Origin: Isoetes taiwanensis
Taxonomy: Eukaryota > Streptophyta > Lycopodiopsida > Isoetales > Isoetaceae
Reading direction: 5' to 3'
DNA length: 64,000 bases
Assembly (NCBI GenBank): GCA_021234155.1
Contig: JAJEKV010000031.1
Coordinates: 13,137,748 to 13,201,747 of the forward strand
Shown: positions 47,390-59,693 of the stretch, one piece after another
Position numbering within the stretch: the stretch's first letter is position 1
How the letters are laid out: the number at the start of each line of letters is the position of its first letter
The notes under the pieces: model-generated
Database searches by the model: none
Told to the model about the DNA's origin: nothing
The model's input: the letters and a program-made list of their open reading frames with translations, nothing else
Made by a program: the position numbers and the translations under genes

Positions 47390-48838
47390 CAGCTTTAATC
47401 TCAAAAATTCTGGCACAACACCCAATATAACATGATCTCAAAAATTCTGGCACGTAACATCCAATATAACATGGAACGTCTTGCAAGGTACAAATTATGG
47501 GAAGTCCTGGTTTTAGATCAAGGTTCTTTCGGTCAAATTATTTTGTTATCAAAGCTTAAAATTGCATTGACTTGAAGGCGTGCAAACATATTGAAGTTTT
47601 AGAATCTCGTGTATTAAACTGCCATGCATGTACAATGTTTGACCAGGATAGTGCGCACGTGTGAAGTTGCACTCCCCTAGATTCTCTAGTATTCCATAAA
47701 GATTTCCTTAGAGTTCCCAAGATGCTACGAGATTCTTCGAAATTCCCTTCCGTCTCCCATAAACCTCCAAAATTCCACAAAGATTCTATTACATTTATAC
47801 AATAGTAGTACATCTCACGTAATCTGTGTGTTCAATGCTAGAACTATATGCTTACATTTTCTCATCTGACTGTTATTTATACAGTTCACAATGTGTAAGC
47901 ATGGTCGCATAGTCAATGATAGTTCAATTGTTCGATGGTTTTTTTTGTATGCCTTAACTTCTAAGCATTTTGTAATATACTCTTAACCGACAATGATGAT
48001 TCTCCTAGATTTGTTCTCAACCTAACGTATACCTTCAACTTGCTTGTATATGATTCTCCTAGATTTGTTCTCAACCTAACGTATACCTTCAACTTGCTTG
48101 TATAGTTCTCACACGATTACCATTTGTAGTTCATCAATTTTTATAAAGGGTTGTATATGCAAAACTAAGAGGCTGACTTAGGCTTAAGATTTAGAGCATG
48201 TAACATCTTCATTGACCTTTGACAATGAGTCCACTTGGTTTGGGCTTTAAACTTGAGAGATTTAAAACAATGAGTGCACTAAGGACTCATCCCAAACAGA
48301 AAGAAGAATAAAGAAAAAATAAGCAAAAAAATGAAAACACAAATACAAATACAAATCTTACAGATACAAATCTTACAAATACAAATTTCGTGATTGCCTT
48401 ACGTATAATCTATTTTTGCATCTAGTAAAGGCTCGCAATGTAACTCTGTTCTAAAGTCATTATCTGAGCAATTTTCTAACTCTTTCTCCAATTTGCAAGG
48501 CTGAAGAAGCCTCTTTTACCTTAGCATCTGAAAAAATCCAAGATAATGACATCCTTTCAAGCCCTGATATCTTAAATAGTCTTTCAAGCTTGCAATGCTA
48601 ATAATTTTGTCAAGACAAGAGCTACAAGTGAATCATCCCGTGCAGAGCTACAAAAGGGCAAAGAAAGGGTTTAGGGTAAAAAAGCGGTGATTATGAAGGG
48701 AAGAATGGTCGGAGAAATAGATCTTGGTGGAACTATGCGCTTGATTGCCGATTTGATCGAAAGAAGTCGGATATGTAGGGATTAGGAGCGGTTGCTCAGT
48801 GAGGCCGGTTAAGCATTTAGAAATAGCACAGGGCGGAT
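47390..48838. other. MULE-like element interior, no gene recognised
   Basis: AT-rich. A 54-bp tandem duplication (TGATTCTCCTAGATTTG..., 47997-48104) and an ACAAAT-rich stretch near 48336-48386 are the only structures seen. Confidence 0.45.
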
Positions 48839-49183
48839 ATGCGGGGATCAAGTTCGATTACTTTCGGGATGAGGCCGGACGGTCGGATCTTCAAGGCTAA
48901 ACACTTCCGGTGTGTAATCTACTCCTTAATTTCCTACCGCATCATCTCTGATAGAGAGATACTGTTGATGGTGGGAAAAGAAAGTTTCCGTGGATCTTTT
49001 CTTGAATCCGGATGCTTGTTTCAACGAGTTTTTTCGGCTTGGAGGATCCCTGACTATCTTGTGAAGACCGATTGGCGGTGCCCTTCAACCCGGAAGACCA
49101 TCGCGAAGTTGAATGGGAAGAAGGGGACATGGATACAGATTGAAAATTGTTTTACTCATGAAAGTAAAAATCTACCCACTTAA
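48839..49183 (+). other. unrecognised ORF of 114 codons inside the MULE-like element
   Basis: ATG 48839 to TAA. The composition is less AT-rich than its surroundings and the protein is not low-complexity, but I see no domain. It may be a captured gene fragment (Pack-MULE type) or chance; the minus strand of the area is also partly open. Confidence 0.3.
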
Positions 49184-49703
49184 TTTTGGGCTCATTACAA
49201 ACAAAGCCCAAAAACAAAGGGCGAAAAAACAAAGACCCATTTGTACAAGAAATGATCTACAAAGCGTAAGATGGAGTCCAGGTGAGAGGTAAAGCCAAAG
49301 AACCCACTCTTCAAGCTCTCCATTGTCTACCATATCTTTAAATCTCTGAAGAAGGCTGGCTAAGGAGGGAGCTTCTCAGAGCAGAGGCGCGGTAGTGTGG
49401 CTATGGCGAGCCACGAATCAATACAATCCCTATGAAACGTGCTTTGGCGGTGCGGCATTTTTCTAACACGTCTTAGATCCCGCAAACAATTTAAACAAAG
49501 CGAGCACCGCTTTGGCTCCACATTTTTTGCCCAAATGCATCCCCAAACCTCATAAGCGGAAGCGATTTCTCGAGCTCTTCAATTGTAGCTTGAAGGGCGT
49601 GTCCGGGCGGTGCAAAATCAGAGCATATTACCTCCGGTTGAGGGATTTTTTCGAGACCCACGATCGGCTACCTGATCTATCATATCTATACCTGAATCGC
49701 CAC

Positions 49704-49784
49704 AAACACTTTCTTGAATCCTTGCCTCAGAAACACTTTCTTGAATCCTTGCCTCAGAAACGCTTCTTGAATCCTTGCCGGTGA
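49704..49784. repeat. 27-bp tandem repeat, three copies
   Basis: Unit CACTTTCTTGAATCCTTGCC plus TCAGAAA; the third copy lacks a few bases. It lies near the right end of the MULE-like element. Confidence 0.8.
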
Positions 49785-49937
49785 GGTGAAACCTTGAATC
49801 GAATCGCCAATTACAGCCGGAGAAGAGGTGAGAAGAGAAGAAATTCTTTCTAAAAAGCCTCTTCTAAAATAGCCGTAGGAATTAAATCTGGTCATGAATT
49901 AACGGCGGCCGATATCTTCACCCCAAAAATTTCACTT

Positions 49938-50036
49938 TCAGTGGAAACCCTTCCGGGATAAATTAGTGGAAACCCTTCTGGTTTTCATGGAAATTCGGAA
50001 GGGTTTCCATATAGAAGCCCGGAAGGGTTTCCACTA
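49938..50036. repeat. palindromic GGAAACCCTTCC array (right arm)
   Basis: Two forward and two reverse-complement units close to the right terminus, mirroring the larger left array. Confidence 0.85.
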
Positions 50037-50086
50037 ATTTATTTAATAACCCCAATCGGGGGGAGATAGTGTGAGCGCCACCAATT

Positions 50087-51690
50087 GGCTAGAAGATATG
50101 GGATCCAAGGTAAGTTTCAAAACCTTGAGTTCCTCGGGACGAGGAACATCCCCCCTAATCTCTCCTCCCCCTCCCCCCCAAAACAAAATTATGTCATCTG
50201 CCAAATGAAGATAAAAATCTGCGAAAAAACAATAAAATAAAAATATTGCTATGAAATCTTGCTAGCTTGGTCAAGAAAACTAGGCAAATATGGAAAGAGA
50301 AAGCAAGTAGTACAAGAGTTGTAGTACGTGAAGAATTACCTACCCATGAGAAAACATAGAGATGAATGAAATGACATCGTTCTTATCATGTAAACGGAGA
50401 AGCAACCATAAAAAACCCATAGAAGAAAAGTATCTATGGAGATAAGATGGAATTGATGTGGCAAAATGAAGGCCTCGAATAATGAAGGGGTCAAGTCACG
50501 AGAATAAAAGGAAAATTGTTGAAGCAACACGGGAAACAAAATGAAAGAAACCATTGGAAATAATTGAATACAGAAATTAGGGGGCTATCACAGACTAAGA
50601 TCATAGGAAAATACAAGGAAACCATGATCCGTCCACACTAAAAATTATCAAGTGTCTCAAACCAAATTAGAACCTAAAATACTTTAGGGTTGCCTTGTAT
50701 AGGTCCAAATTATGTATATACTTAATAATGCTACCGGATCGATGCCATTAAGTTTATTATGCTTACAACGTTATACCATATAATAAAAAATTTCCAAAAT
50801 TAATTTCTCCCAATACAATTTTTTTTCTCCTTTTAGAATAACATGTTTCCTCAATAGGATTGGAATCAATAACGTGTTGATTGGCATGAAATCTATAATA
50901 GAGTAAAGCAAGAAGAATTAATATTCCATAAAATTAGGTAATTTTTTTGTTGTTTGAAATTTCAAATCATTTTTTTCATTTGATAACTTAAAACAAGGTG
51001 TGAACGGTGTTCACAATGCATCAAATGCGACGTAAAAAATGTAGAAGTGTGTCAATTGGCATATCCAATTCTAAAAAGTTTATCAACAGAAATACAGTAA
51101 ATAACTTAAATTTGCTACACTAGTTCCAGAACACTAGGCTTTTGGCATCAAACCAAAGTGGATTTCTGCTTCAACTTTGGGAAGACGATGTCTCCATTCA
51201 GGGATCCTGTGATGAAACTCTCAACGTTCTCAGTTTTAATATCTCTTTTATGAATAGCAAACTTTCCCTTTTGAGGTTAAGACTTAATAAACACAAATGC
51301 TTTGCAGCTCATGGCCTTGATGAGATGAAAAATGTCTCTGAGGTTGGATAATTAGCATGCTTTATTCTCTGAGGTCTGCTTTATCACGAACTTAGTTGTT
51401 GGGACCTAAAACTATTGTGGATTTAGATGTCAGGACTTAAATATATCGTGGTTTATTTGTTGACTAGTTGTGTCTCAATTCTGCCAAATATAAAGCCTAA
51501 GGTATTAAGGTGATAAGGCCTAAATTTTAAGGTGATAGTTAAGGAAGAATACCCAAGGTATAGAATAGAATATAATAGAATAGATTTTTAGCCCAAATTT
51601 CATATTTGATAGTTATAGCCAAGTAGCATCAATTTAAAGTATTAAGTTCCTTTACTTCGGATAGTAACTTGAAGTCTTGTATTGTTCCTT
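50087..51690. other. no gene recognised
   Basis: AT-rich sequence; a (TAGAA)n-like run at about 51563-51590 resembles the LINE tail motif but has no LINE body beside it. Confidence 0.45.
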
Positions 51691-51909
51691 TTTTAAACCG
51701 GGATCTTGAGGAGTAAGATCGAACAGCAAGCCCGGCCCTCGGCTTGGGTGTCTTTGGGGCTCGAGCAGCTCTCGCTACTCGAGCACGGGCTCCGGGGTTG
51801 CGGGCAACCATCCTGAGAGCAGGGCGGGGTCTCCCTACAGAGGTTCATAGTCAGGCTGCGGCGGTGCGGCGAGGGAGATGGCCAAGCGGCCGAGGCTCTG
51901 CAAGAGGCT

Positions 51910-52520
51910 GTGCTCCCGACTTCCGAGGGTAGGGAGAAGCGGCTCGGGACCGCTATTCGCCCACGGCCTCCCGCCCTTGGTGACCCGCCCGGCGTTCTTT
52001 GCCCCTCTCCGGCCACTCCCGCCATCCCGGCCACACTCCGGTCACTCCCCGCCATCCCGGCCACCACCACCACCCCGGCCACGGGACCCGGCCGCCGCCC
52101 ACCTTGGACCGCGGGACCGCGGAGAACTCGAGGCCTTGGCGGAGAGGCCACAATCTGGGTAGTTCGAGGCATGCGAGAACAGCGAGGGGGGGAGAGTCTC
52201 GCCCACAACATCAGAACACACATTCTCGATCGGATGACATTCGAGGCGATTCACATTTCTCGAGCAGCTCGGCATGGGGCTTCGGCGCCGCGTGACCGCA
52301 TTGTCATATTCCGCGGTAATGATGCAGTGCGTGATGCCATATTGCGCCCAGGCGGATGTTGAAGGGGACATCCACAGACGTGGGTAGGGACCTCACACCC
52401 GTGCAACAGAGGCACGCAGTGCAGGAGCTTTGTCGGGTGAGAGGCATTCGCCAACGGGGGGGTGCCGCAGAGATTGGTTCGAGGCAGATGCACATTTTCC
52501 GACACGCTCTGCTGCAGACC
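51910..52520 (+). pseudogene. GC-rich LINE ORF1
   Basis: A proline/alanine-rich N-terminal part is followed by ESLAHNIRTHILDRM, FEAIHISRAARHG, PRDRIVIFRGNDAVRDAI (to about 52345) and, one frame over, VGRDLTPVQQRHAVQEL with RQRGGAAEIGSRQMHI (to about 52500). These resemble the RRM and C-terminal domains of L1 ORF1 proteins, including the basic region ahead of the final strand. One frameshift near 52350. Confidence 0.65.
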
Positions 52521-52699
52521 CCGCAGCCCCAACCGGTACCGCAGCCCCCTCGCCGCTTCTACTACCACGGCCCCCCTCCTGCTCCCTCGCGGCCCGCCCT
52601 CTCAGCCACATCTTTTGCCTCCGCTCCATCTACTTCTCCTTTCGGCCCTACCTTCCCGTCCTCCCCAGCGACTTCGGGCTGCGCATACCATCCCTGGCG

Positions 52700-53530
52700 A
52701 CAAATAGGAATTGTGCCTCGGGTGGTCTCATGGAATTGTCGAGGCTTCCCTTGGCGAGAAGGGGGCGGTCCCGAACTCCGTGGCAGCGGTATGGATCTCA
52801 TCTTCCTCATGGAACATGGGAGCATCTTTGAGCCTGCTACCGGATTTCTTAGGGTTACCAACATTTCTCGGTCTTCAATACATGCGGGGACGGCGGGGTC
52901 ATGGTGGAGTGGCTTACCTGGGACAACCTTGGCACATTGATTTACCCTCGGAAGGCGACGGACACAACCGTATACGGGTTCGTGTGCATAATACCGGTGG
53001 CAACCCCTCTTTTACGGCGCTGTTATTTCCCTCCTCCTTTGAGGCGGCACCTTCTATCGCAGCCACCCGATGCGGATAGGATGGACCGATATGTCGATCT
53101 ATATGATGACATCTGGCGGCATCAACGGTTGGGTAGGGTCGTCCTTCTTGGAGATTTCAATGCGGACGGGGAGTAGAGCAGCCCATGCGACTTGACCCCC
53201 TCGCGGCGATGTCCCCGCAGCTTCGCCCCGCAGAAGTAGCGGCCACGCTGGTCGGATGGCGGCCGGGTCACTTTCGCTTTGTGAGCGGTTGCTCCTGCTA
53301 TGTGGCATTTTTGACTTGATAATTTGCAATGGCCTTTCCACGGTGGCCCGATTCTCGCAAGTGCACATGCGCATGAGGACAATCAGGGGGAGGGTCTAGT
53401 GTGGTGGACTATGTGCTTGTAGTTGCGCCAAAGATATGCATCTCATCGGTCGTTTCCAGGGTAGGCCTGAGGCGGTCGGGATGAGGAGGTCGACTTCGAG
53501 ATCACCTCCCACTTTATTTGGACCTGGTTT
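52700..53530 (+). pseudogene. GC-rich LINE ORF2, endonuclease domain
   Basis: VVSWNCRGFPW (about 52718-52752), MDLIFLMEHG (about 52791-52820, Glu of the metal site), GRVVLLGDFNADG (about 53135-53173) and SVVDYVLV (about 53398-53420) are the ordered blocks of the EEP endonuclease. They are spread over at least three frames with stops. Confidence 0.8.
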
Positions 53531-54039
53531 GGCGAGCGCCCGGGAACCCCCACTATGCCGACCCCTGCCCGTCCTCGGTTGAGACTTCGATTATGGCGGT
53601 GCCGAGGACTACGCCGAGATGCTCATGGGCGCCCTCCCGGTAAGTGCAGGACCTCCACACTAGAGCAGCCAGACGGACCGGTGACTTTGCTATTACGGGA
53701 TGCGGATAGGTGCTGGCGAACCCAGCGTCGCGCTCGGGGTCAGCAACATTCAGCGTAACGATGGTTTGATCGCGGTAAAGAAGCAAGCGGCAGCTCCGTC
53801 ACGATACGGATCGGTACCCAGCTTGCAGGCCACCACCACGATACCCAGCGCCCATCTAAAAGGACACAAAAGGCGGTACCTTGCCAAGCTTTATCGGGGA
53901 GATGTTGACTCTTTGGACACTCATCCTCGAACCTTTTTGGCCTTGAGAGTGCTTGAAGGCCGACCCGCCCTACGAGGGGACATCACACGAGGCGGTGGGA
54001 GCGGTACTGCGGCGGCTCTATGACCGCCCGGGGCGCCCA

Positions 54040-55850
54040 TACCCCCCAGGGATGGCCCCCATTGGTTCTCGTGGGCCGAGGATGTTGAGGAGGGCCTGCA
54101 GCGGCTAGCTAATGGGAAGGCGGCCGACCTCGATGGTATCTTGGCGAGTTACTCAAGTGGGCGGGGGCCCAGCTTGTGCGGTCCTCACTACCACGTTCAG
54201 CGAGCATTGCGGGGAGGGTTTCCCCGACAATGGACCCAAGCGGGGTTGTTCCCATTCACAAAGGCGGGGCGACCCCCTTTGTCCGGCCAATTACGGGCGA
54301 TCATGGTCGATTCGGTATTTGCCAAGCTGTTGGTGTTTGGCATTCTCGGCGGCCAGTTGACATTTGCGGCGGCCGGATGTCGCGAGCCCTCACCGCAGGC
54401 GGGCTTCGACCCGCCACTCAGCGATTGACCATATCTTTCTGCGCGGCCTTGATTGAAGGCGGTAGGAATCATCGAATTTGGACTTGTATTGCTGCTTTGT
54501 GGACCGCCAAAGGCTTTTGTCTGGTCCCGGGAAAAGGCGTAGGCTAAGCTGCGTCAGCTGGGGCTCATTTGCTGTCTGCGAGAATGCCATATCACGAGGT
54601 TGTATGAGAGTTGTTTTGGCAGGATCACGTGAAGCGGGCCAAGCATTCACCCGATAGTATCGAGGTCCCAGGGGGTTGCCCCTCGCCAACACTTTTTGGC
54701 CTCTACATTGTCGGTTAGAGCCACGACTTCTGCGAGCATGGGGGATGGCATACAGCTTTTGCACGGGTCATCCGCCGGCTCATCTATCGCGGGGCGATGT
54801 TGGCTTTGGCCCACACCCCGAAGCTATGCGGTCTCACACGGATGCCCTAGACACATTTGTCGTCGCTCTGGACATGGCGTCAATCGGCCAAGACGGGGTG
54901 GTTCTCATATCCTCTTCCGTCACCCAATGCCTCCCGCACTCACATATCGGGGGCGGCACGTGGGCGTCCGCCCACCTACAAGTACCTAGGGGTGGAGTTC
55001 CCCTCCTCGCTCTGGCGGGAGGCGTCTATCCGGCTTGCGGGTGTTGAGCTGGAAAGCTTTATGCCATCTTGAAGAACTTGACCTGGCGGTATCATTAGGG
55101 ACATCGGTCGAGCACGTCGCCCTTTGCACGGGTCGAGGTTTGGGGCCGACCGCGTCTCTTTGGCGACACAGGAATGACTTGGGCGATGCGAAGGCATTTT
55201 TGGCACGGCACTTGGGGTGAAACCTTCCCCCCTATCGATTCTGCTGCGCAGAAATTGGATTCTTGCGCTTCAATGGCAGCCCTTGATAGACACATCGTCT
55301 ATTTTGAGAAAGTGGTTACTATGGGTGATGCTCGGCTCGCGACTGGCTTACTTGTGGCCATGAGTCCTTGGCTGGCTTAGGGCTTTGTTGGAGGGGTAAG
55401 AGAGATCGGTGGTTCGCCAGATGGAGCGTCGCGAGAACGTGAGAATCGCATCTGTTGGCGCGTGGCCGATCGTGGATAAACCGGCGGGGAGTACCTAGAT
55501 GCTTGTTTCCTTGGCAAGCTCACGGGACCCCATTGCTCTAGAGCAGTCAAAATGGCCCATTACAAGGAGCACATCAACCCCCGTGTTAGCGGGGCCCACA
55601 AATTCTACTGCGTTCCCGGCTGCCCACGGCCTTGGACTCATTGCCTCCATTCGCCCGCAGGTGCCCACCATCTTCGCATCGAGGCGGGCGGGTGGATTGG
55701 GGAGCCCGCCCGGGAGACGAGGCTGTCGGTCTTTGTCAAAGCGGGTGCCATTGAGGATGAGTCTCACACTTTCCGAGTTGCCAGTTGGTCGAGTCGGGCC
55801 GGATCGGCTCCCGAAAAATGCGGCGGGCGTGCCTTGCATTGCCGATGAAC
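54040..55850 (+). pseudogene. GC-rich LINE ORF2, RT and C-terminal remnant
   Basis: GGFPRQWTQAGLFPFTKAG, a degraded IMVDSVFAKLL (about 54300-54330), QAGFDP near 54396, HIFL near 54432, CCFVD near 54492, PSPTLFGLYI near 54676-54712 and YKYLGVEF near 54980-55000 follow the order of LINE RT. The catalytic box appears degraded to TDALDTFVV near 54840. AIEDESHTF near 55747 recalls the His-containing C-terminal motif. Confidence 0.75.
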
Positions 55851-57301
55851 ACCCGTCGATCACGTGCCACGGGGTCATACATCCGGGGAAGTGCCTTGGA
55901 CCTGCGAGTCACCTTTGCCCCGCTTTGTTGTCCGTGACTAGGCACTACGGGGGTGGTGCATGGTTGTATATATTGGGATGTTTTACGCATTTTATATGAT
56001 TAGCACCGGTTTGTCGGGCTGATTCTTTGCCGCGGTTTTCCCTCGAAAACCGCCCGAGTGGGTTTTTAATCCGGCGATGTCAAACTGGCTGGCGTTTTGT
56101 ATTGGGTCCCATAGGCGGATTGGTCTCCGTGGACGATAAAAGTACCTTCCTTCCTTCCTTCCTTCCTTCCTTTTAGTGTCTTTATATCAGGCATAATTTA
56201 TATGTAACTGCAATGCATTAGAAAAAAGGGATGTCTAATATATAGTCCATGGTGATTCGATTTGACAATCTATTAAATCCATATTCTATTATATCATCTA
56301 TCTATATATAATAATAAAGCCATTTTAGGATAGTTTGTGCGCAATCTCGGCCGTTGAATTTTTTATTTTAATTTCATCCCTTTGATTTACCGTTTTTTTC
56401 ACAACTCGCCCTTCCTATTTCTGTCTGAGGCAGCTTCGTCTGCCATGATCTTCTCCGGTAGTGCCCCTCCAAAAAAGGCATGACAAACCAAATTGTTAAA
56501 CCTTTGTTGCGGTTGTTCCAGATCTCTTGTACCGACTTACAACCCAAAGCCGGAGAGCACGATTTGTCTTTGCTTGTTGATAGTATCCAATTGAGAGAAA
56601 ATCCGAATGGGAGTGTTGGGTGCCCAGGTTTCATTGTAATGCAAATTGTGTAAGTTTTGCCTCTTCCTGCCTTTTTGCGTCTATTATTTTGTTTCTAATG
56701 CAGTCTTCAGATCGCTATTTGCTGCTATTTGTTTCAGATTTCAGATAAAGGGATGCATATTTTGTATTTAGACCCACCACCCTCCCGATCTTCATTCCAG
56801 CCTTGGGCCGTTTCTTCACAGCATTTTGTGTTTTGCCCTAAGGATTGGGCCTGTTTTAATTTTTTTTCTCAGCGGAAGCATGTTTTGTGTTTTGCGCACA
56901 ACCAGGTTCATTTATCCGTTGATGTTTTTTGCTTTTTATAACAGAAAAGTCTGCAACATGGCTAAGCTTGGGCCTGGTAGTTATGTCTGTTGGTGTCTTT
57001 TATCTTGCATTTAGAAGTGTCCCCTTTTCCGTAATTCCATTCTCAAATTTTTCAGTTTGGCAGGACGTCCAGCTTCCAGTTCTATGTGATGTTCTTGCCG
57101 CACATGTTCGATGGCCACTGTGGATGCTTCAAATCAAAATGTTTCTTCTCAAGTTCGTAGTAACAAAATTTGTCTGGCATTTCTACTTCATTTGGAAAGT
57201 TGCCCTCAAATCTAGGTAAAAGCAGAGTGTTTGTCATGCAATATTCTAAGCTTATAAAGACTTCTTCAGCACAAGGTTTTATGCATAATTTATGATGGCA
57301 G

Positions 57302-57423
57302 TATGGTTGTTACGCGATGTTATATGGTGGTCAAGCAATTTGTCGCTCCAACAATATAATTGCATATGATTCATCTCCAAAAACAGAAGCAATGGCAGTG
57401 TGCAATGGCAAGCCTGTCACCAG
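57302..57423 (+). pseudogene. captured exon-like fragment, unidentified
   Basis: Bounded by GGCAG on the left and CACCAG|GTTAGT on the right, with an open frame (YGCYAMLYGGQAICRSN ... NGKPVTR) that reads past the donor. It looks like a real exon captured with its splice sites; I do not recognise the donor gene. It does not match the MED23 region I remember. Confidence 0.4.
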
Positions 57424-57973
57424 GTTAGTCTTAGTGCATCTGTTTGTATATTGTGCCACATTTACTTGCCTTAAGGGAATTCGTTTGAAACTAGCTGTAG
57501 ATATTGCTATAGATGCCGTGCATGCAAAACCTCAGGATCAGATCTGTGAAAAATCTCTGTGAAGTTAAACAATTGCCTTCACAAATTACTTATACTTAGC
57601 CTCTGGTGGGGATCAATCCTAGACTGATGAGTTCCGGCAGGCTCTGAACCACAAAATTATTCGAGGAATTTGAGGGAAAAAACGTCCCCCTGATTATGCC
57701 AAATCTGTCTGCAACATCCCCAACCCAATAGATGATATTGTTACTTGTATATTCTTGTCCCCTTTAGCCATATCATGTTCTGGGGTTTGATTGTAGCACA
57801 TTTTTAAATCACGTATATATTCCCTCCACAAAGACAGTACGTTTGTGCTGGGGTATGGATGTTCATGGACGGTCATCCAGAGAGCATCAATACAAGCAAT
57901 CTTGTAGGGTCAGAAAATTGAAATGAAGTCATTAAGTTTCATCACTAATATTGTTGCTTTTTTCTACTTGCAG

Positions 57974-58087
57974 GCAAGAGTTTTGAAAGAATTTTCCCCT
58001 GAAGAAGTAACATCAAATGTTTATACATTGGTGGATGTGCTGTTGCATAACATCCAGCTGCAATGCCAACACGGCCATTCGAAATAG
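57974..58087 (+). pseudogene. MED23: captured MED23 exon (Mediator subunit 23 fragment)
   Basis: After TTGCAG the frame reads ARVLKEFSPEEVTSN, VYTLVDVLLHNIQLQ and HGHS. This corresponds closely to the plant MED23 segment ARVLREVSPEEVTANIYTL. The codon just before the exon border is TAG, so the fragment could not be translated through. MED23 is a tail-module subunit of the Mediator complex that links activators to RNA polymerase II. Retained flanking intron sequence means genomic capture, not a cDNA copy. Confidence 0.8.
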
Positions 58088-58160
58088 GTGCTCGCTCTTG
58101 GCAGTTGATCTCAGTTAATTTTGTTTCATGACACATTATTTTAATACACTTTATGTGCAG

Positions 58161-58286
58161 GACTTGTTTCTAAGGGCAAGTTCAGGATTAACATCACTTA
58201 TTTCGCAACAAGAACTTCTACCTTTTGATATTTTACTTTTGGCTCTTATTGACCGTGACGATGACCAACATGCCTTGCGGCTAATG
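58161..58286 (+). pseudogene. MED23: captured MED23 exon, next in order
   Basis: Between TGTGCAG and GTATGC: DLFLRASSGLTSLISQQ then LLPFDILLLALIDRDDD and QHALRLM. The block LP-DILLLALIDRDDD is a strongly conserved MED23 segment directly following the previous exon's, so the two captured exons are in native order and orientation with their intron (58088-58160) between them. No frame break inside this exon. Confidence 0.85.
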
Positions 58287-59693
58287 GTATGCGATCTTCC
58301 TTTAGGATGAATAAACCACAAGAACTGTTTAAATTTACCTAATATCTGCATCACGTGTGTCTCTTTGGATTATTAAAACCACAAAGTAGTATTTTCTCCA
58401 GAGTTTTTCTGGCATTTCTCTGCATTGCACAACTTTTAGCTGAATAATATCAATCCATGAGGTGCACATAAGTTACAAGAATCTTTAGTTAATGACAGAA
58501 ACTCATCCTATAGATGAGTTCAGTCGTTCTTTTGCTTGCTACACGAGGTAGATCACTGAATTCGACATTGATTGCCTCAACCCTCCCTGTGGACAGTGTT
58601 AATCTCCTATTTTGTTGATTAAGTTGGTTGGCATGCTGCTATGTCAAGTTCACTTACTTATGGTAAGCTGCATTGTGATTCTTAATGACCCATCGAAAAT
58701 CCCAGCTAAATTCTAGGAAAATCAAAGAATTTATTTTGTGTTGTGGTTGTGGAAATAATCCAATGAAAAGACCAGGGTAATCAAAGAATCTAACTGTCTC
58801 CAGCACCAGAGTTTGTTTTAAAACATAAGCAAGCCAGACATTTCTTTGTGTCCGCAAACCGGCGTAGCCTATGCATATTTATTTGTTCAAACAACCTTCA
58901 TTGTCTAATAAAAGCAAGATTTTGAACTTATTTTGGGTCTTATTCCTTTAACAGAACGTTTTGAAGTGCAAGGAGGTGGTTCAAATACAATGAAACTTCC
59001 TTTCTCCATTTCTAGACTAGAAAGAACGTCATATCCGTTGCTTGACTATCTGCCCATCTTTCGCATACGCATATGGTCTGGCAATGATGCTCCAAGAAAA
59101 TTACGGTGATCAGTTTCTTAAGAACATTCTAGCTTCTTGCAATGCTCCAAATTTTTCATAAAAACCTTTGCTTTCTATAATGAGAGGTGCCTTTCCATTG
59201 AAAACCTTTGTTTCAATTATCTGTGCATATGGAACCCTACTGGAATAGGTTTTGGAGCATTTGCTATCTATCTTCAAATGTTTCAATGTTGCGGTTTGCC
59301 AAATGAAATGAAATTTTAGAAATCATACCGTAATCCAAGGAACCAAAGATTCTGCGCTGAATAGACAGTAGAGTTATTTATGTTTGGACCAGAGAAATGT
59401 GATGAATGCAGCATCTCACTTCGAATACATCATCACCAAAAATCAAAATGCATCACTAATAAGTATAGCAGGTCTTCAACTTTTTACCTAATAAGCCAAA
59501 ATGTCATTCAAATATATTTCAAAGCTTTATTTCCCTTTTTTTTGCAAAGCTTTTGAAAACATAGCTCTTGGTCTGCAAATTTGTAACATAAATGAAAAAT
59601 ATAGAAACAATGGAAATGACAATGTATATGAATTTGCACCCCTTGAATTTATAAATCATATTCATTAACTTTTGAAATTAATCTCGACAAGAA
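58287..59693. other. Helitron interior after the MED23 exons
   Basis: Intron-like, AT-rich sequence; further captured pieces may be present near 58940-59130 but nothing is recognisable. Confidence 0.4.

Larger units (their letters stand above)
46770..50076. mobile_element. non-autonomous MULE-like DNA transposon, 3.3 kb
   Basis: Flanked by direct 10-bp GCCACCAATT (46760-46769, 50077-50086), within the 9-11 bp range known for MULEs; the uninterrupted site is preserved in the neighbouring duplicate at about 46629. The ends are imperfect inverted repeats: CTAAGTACGCCCGATTTGGG on the left and CTATCTCCCCCCGATTGGGG on the right read inward. Just inside each end lie arrays of TGGAAACCCTTCCGGG and its reverse complement. 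No transposase is recognisable, so it would depend on one supplied elsewhere. The central part may hold captured host sequence, but I cannot identify a donor gene. Confidence 0.72.
51690..56174 (+). mobile_element. GC-rich LINE, decayed, with (CTTC)n tail
   Basis: Base composition changes sharply to GC- and CpG-rich at about 51715 and back at about 56140. It contains ORF1-, endonuclease- and RT-like segments in order and ends in a pure CTTC microsatellite (56145-56174). Same general class as the 25.6-40.8 kb LINE but clearly a different family by sequence, composition and tail. Frames are broken throughout. Confidence 0.82.

Noticed and set aside
51563-51590. Another truncated LINE at the TAGAA run
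   Set aside because: No LINE 3' UTR sequence adjoins the run and no target duplication is evident.
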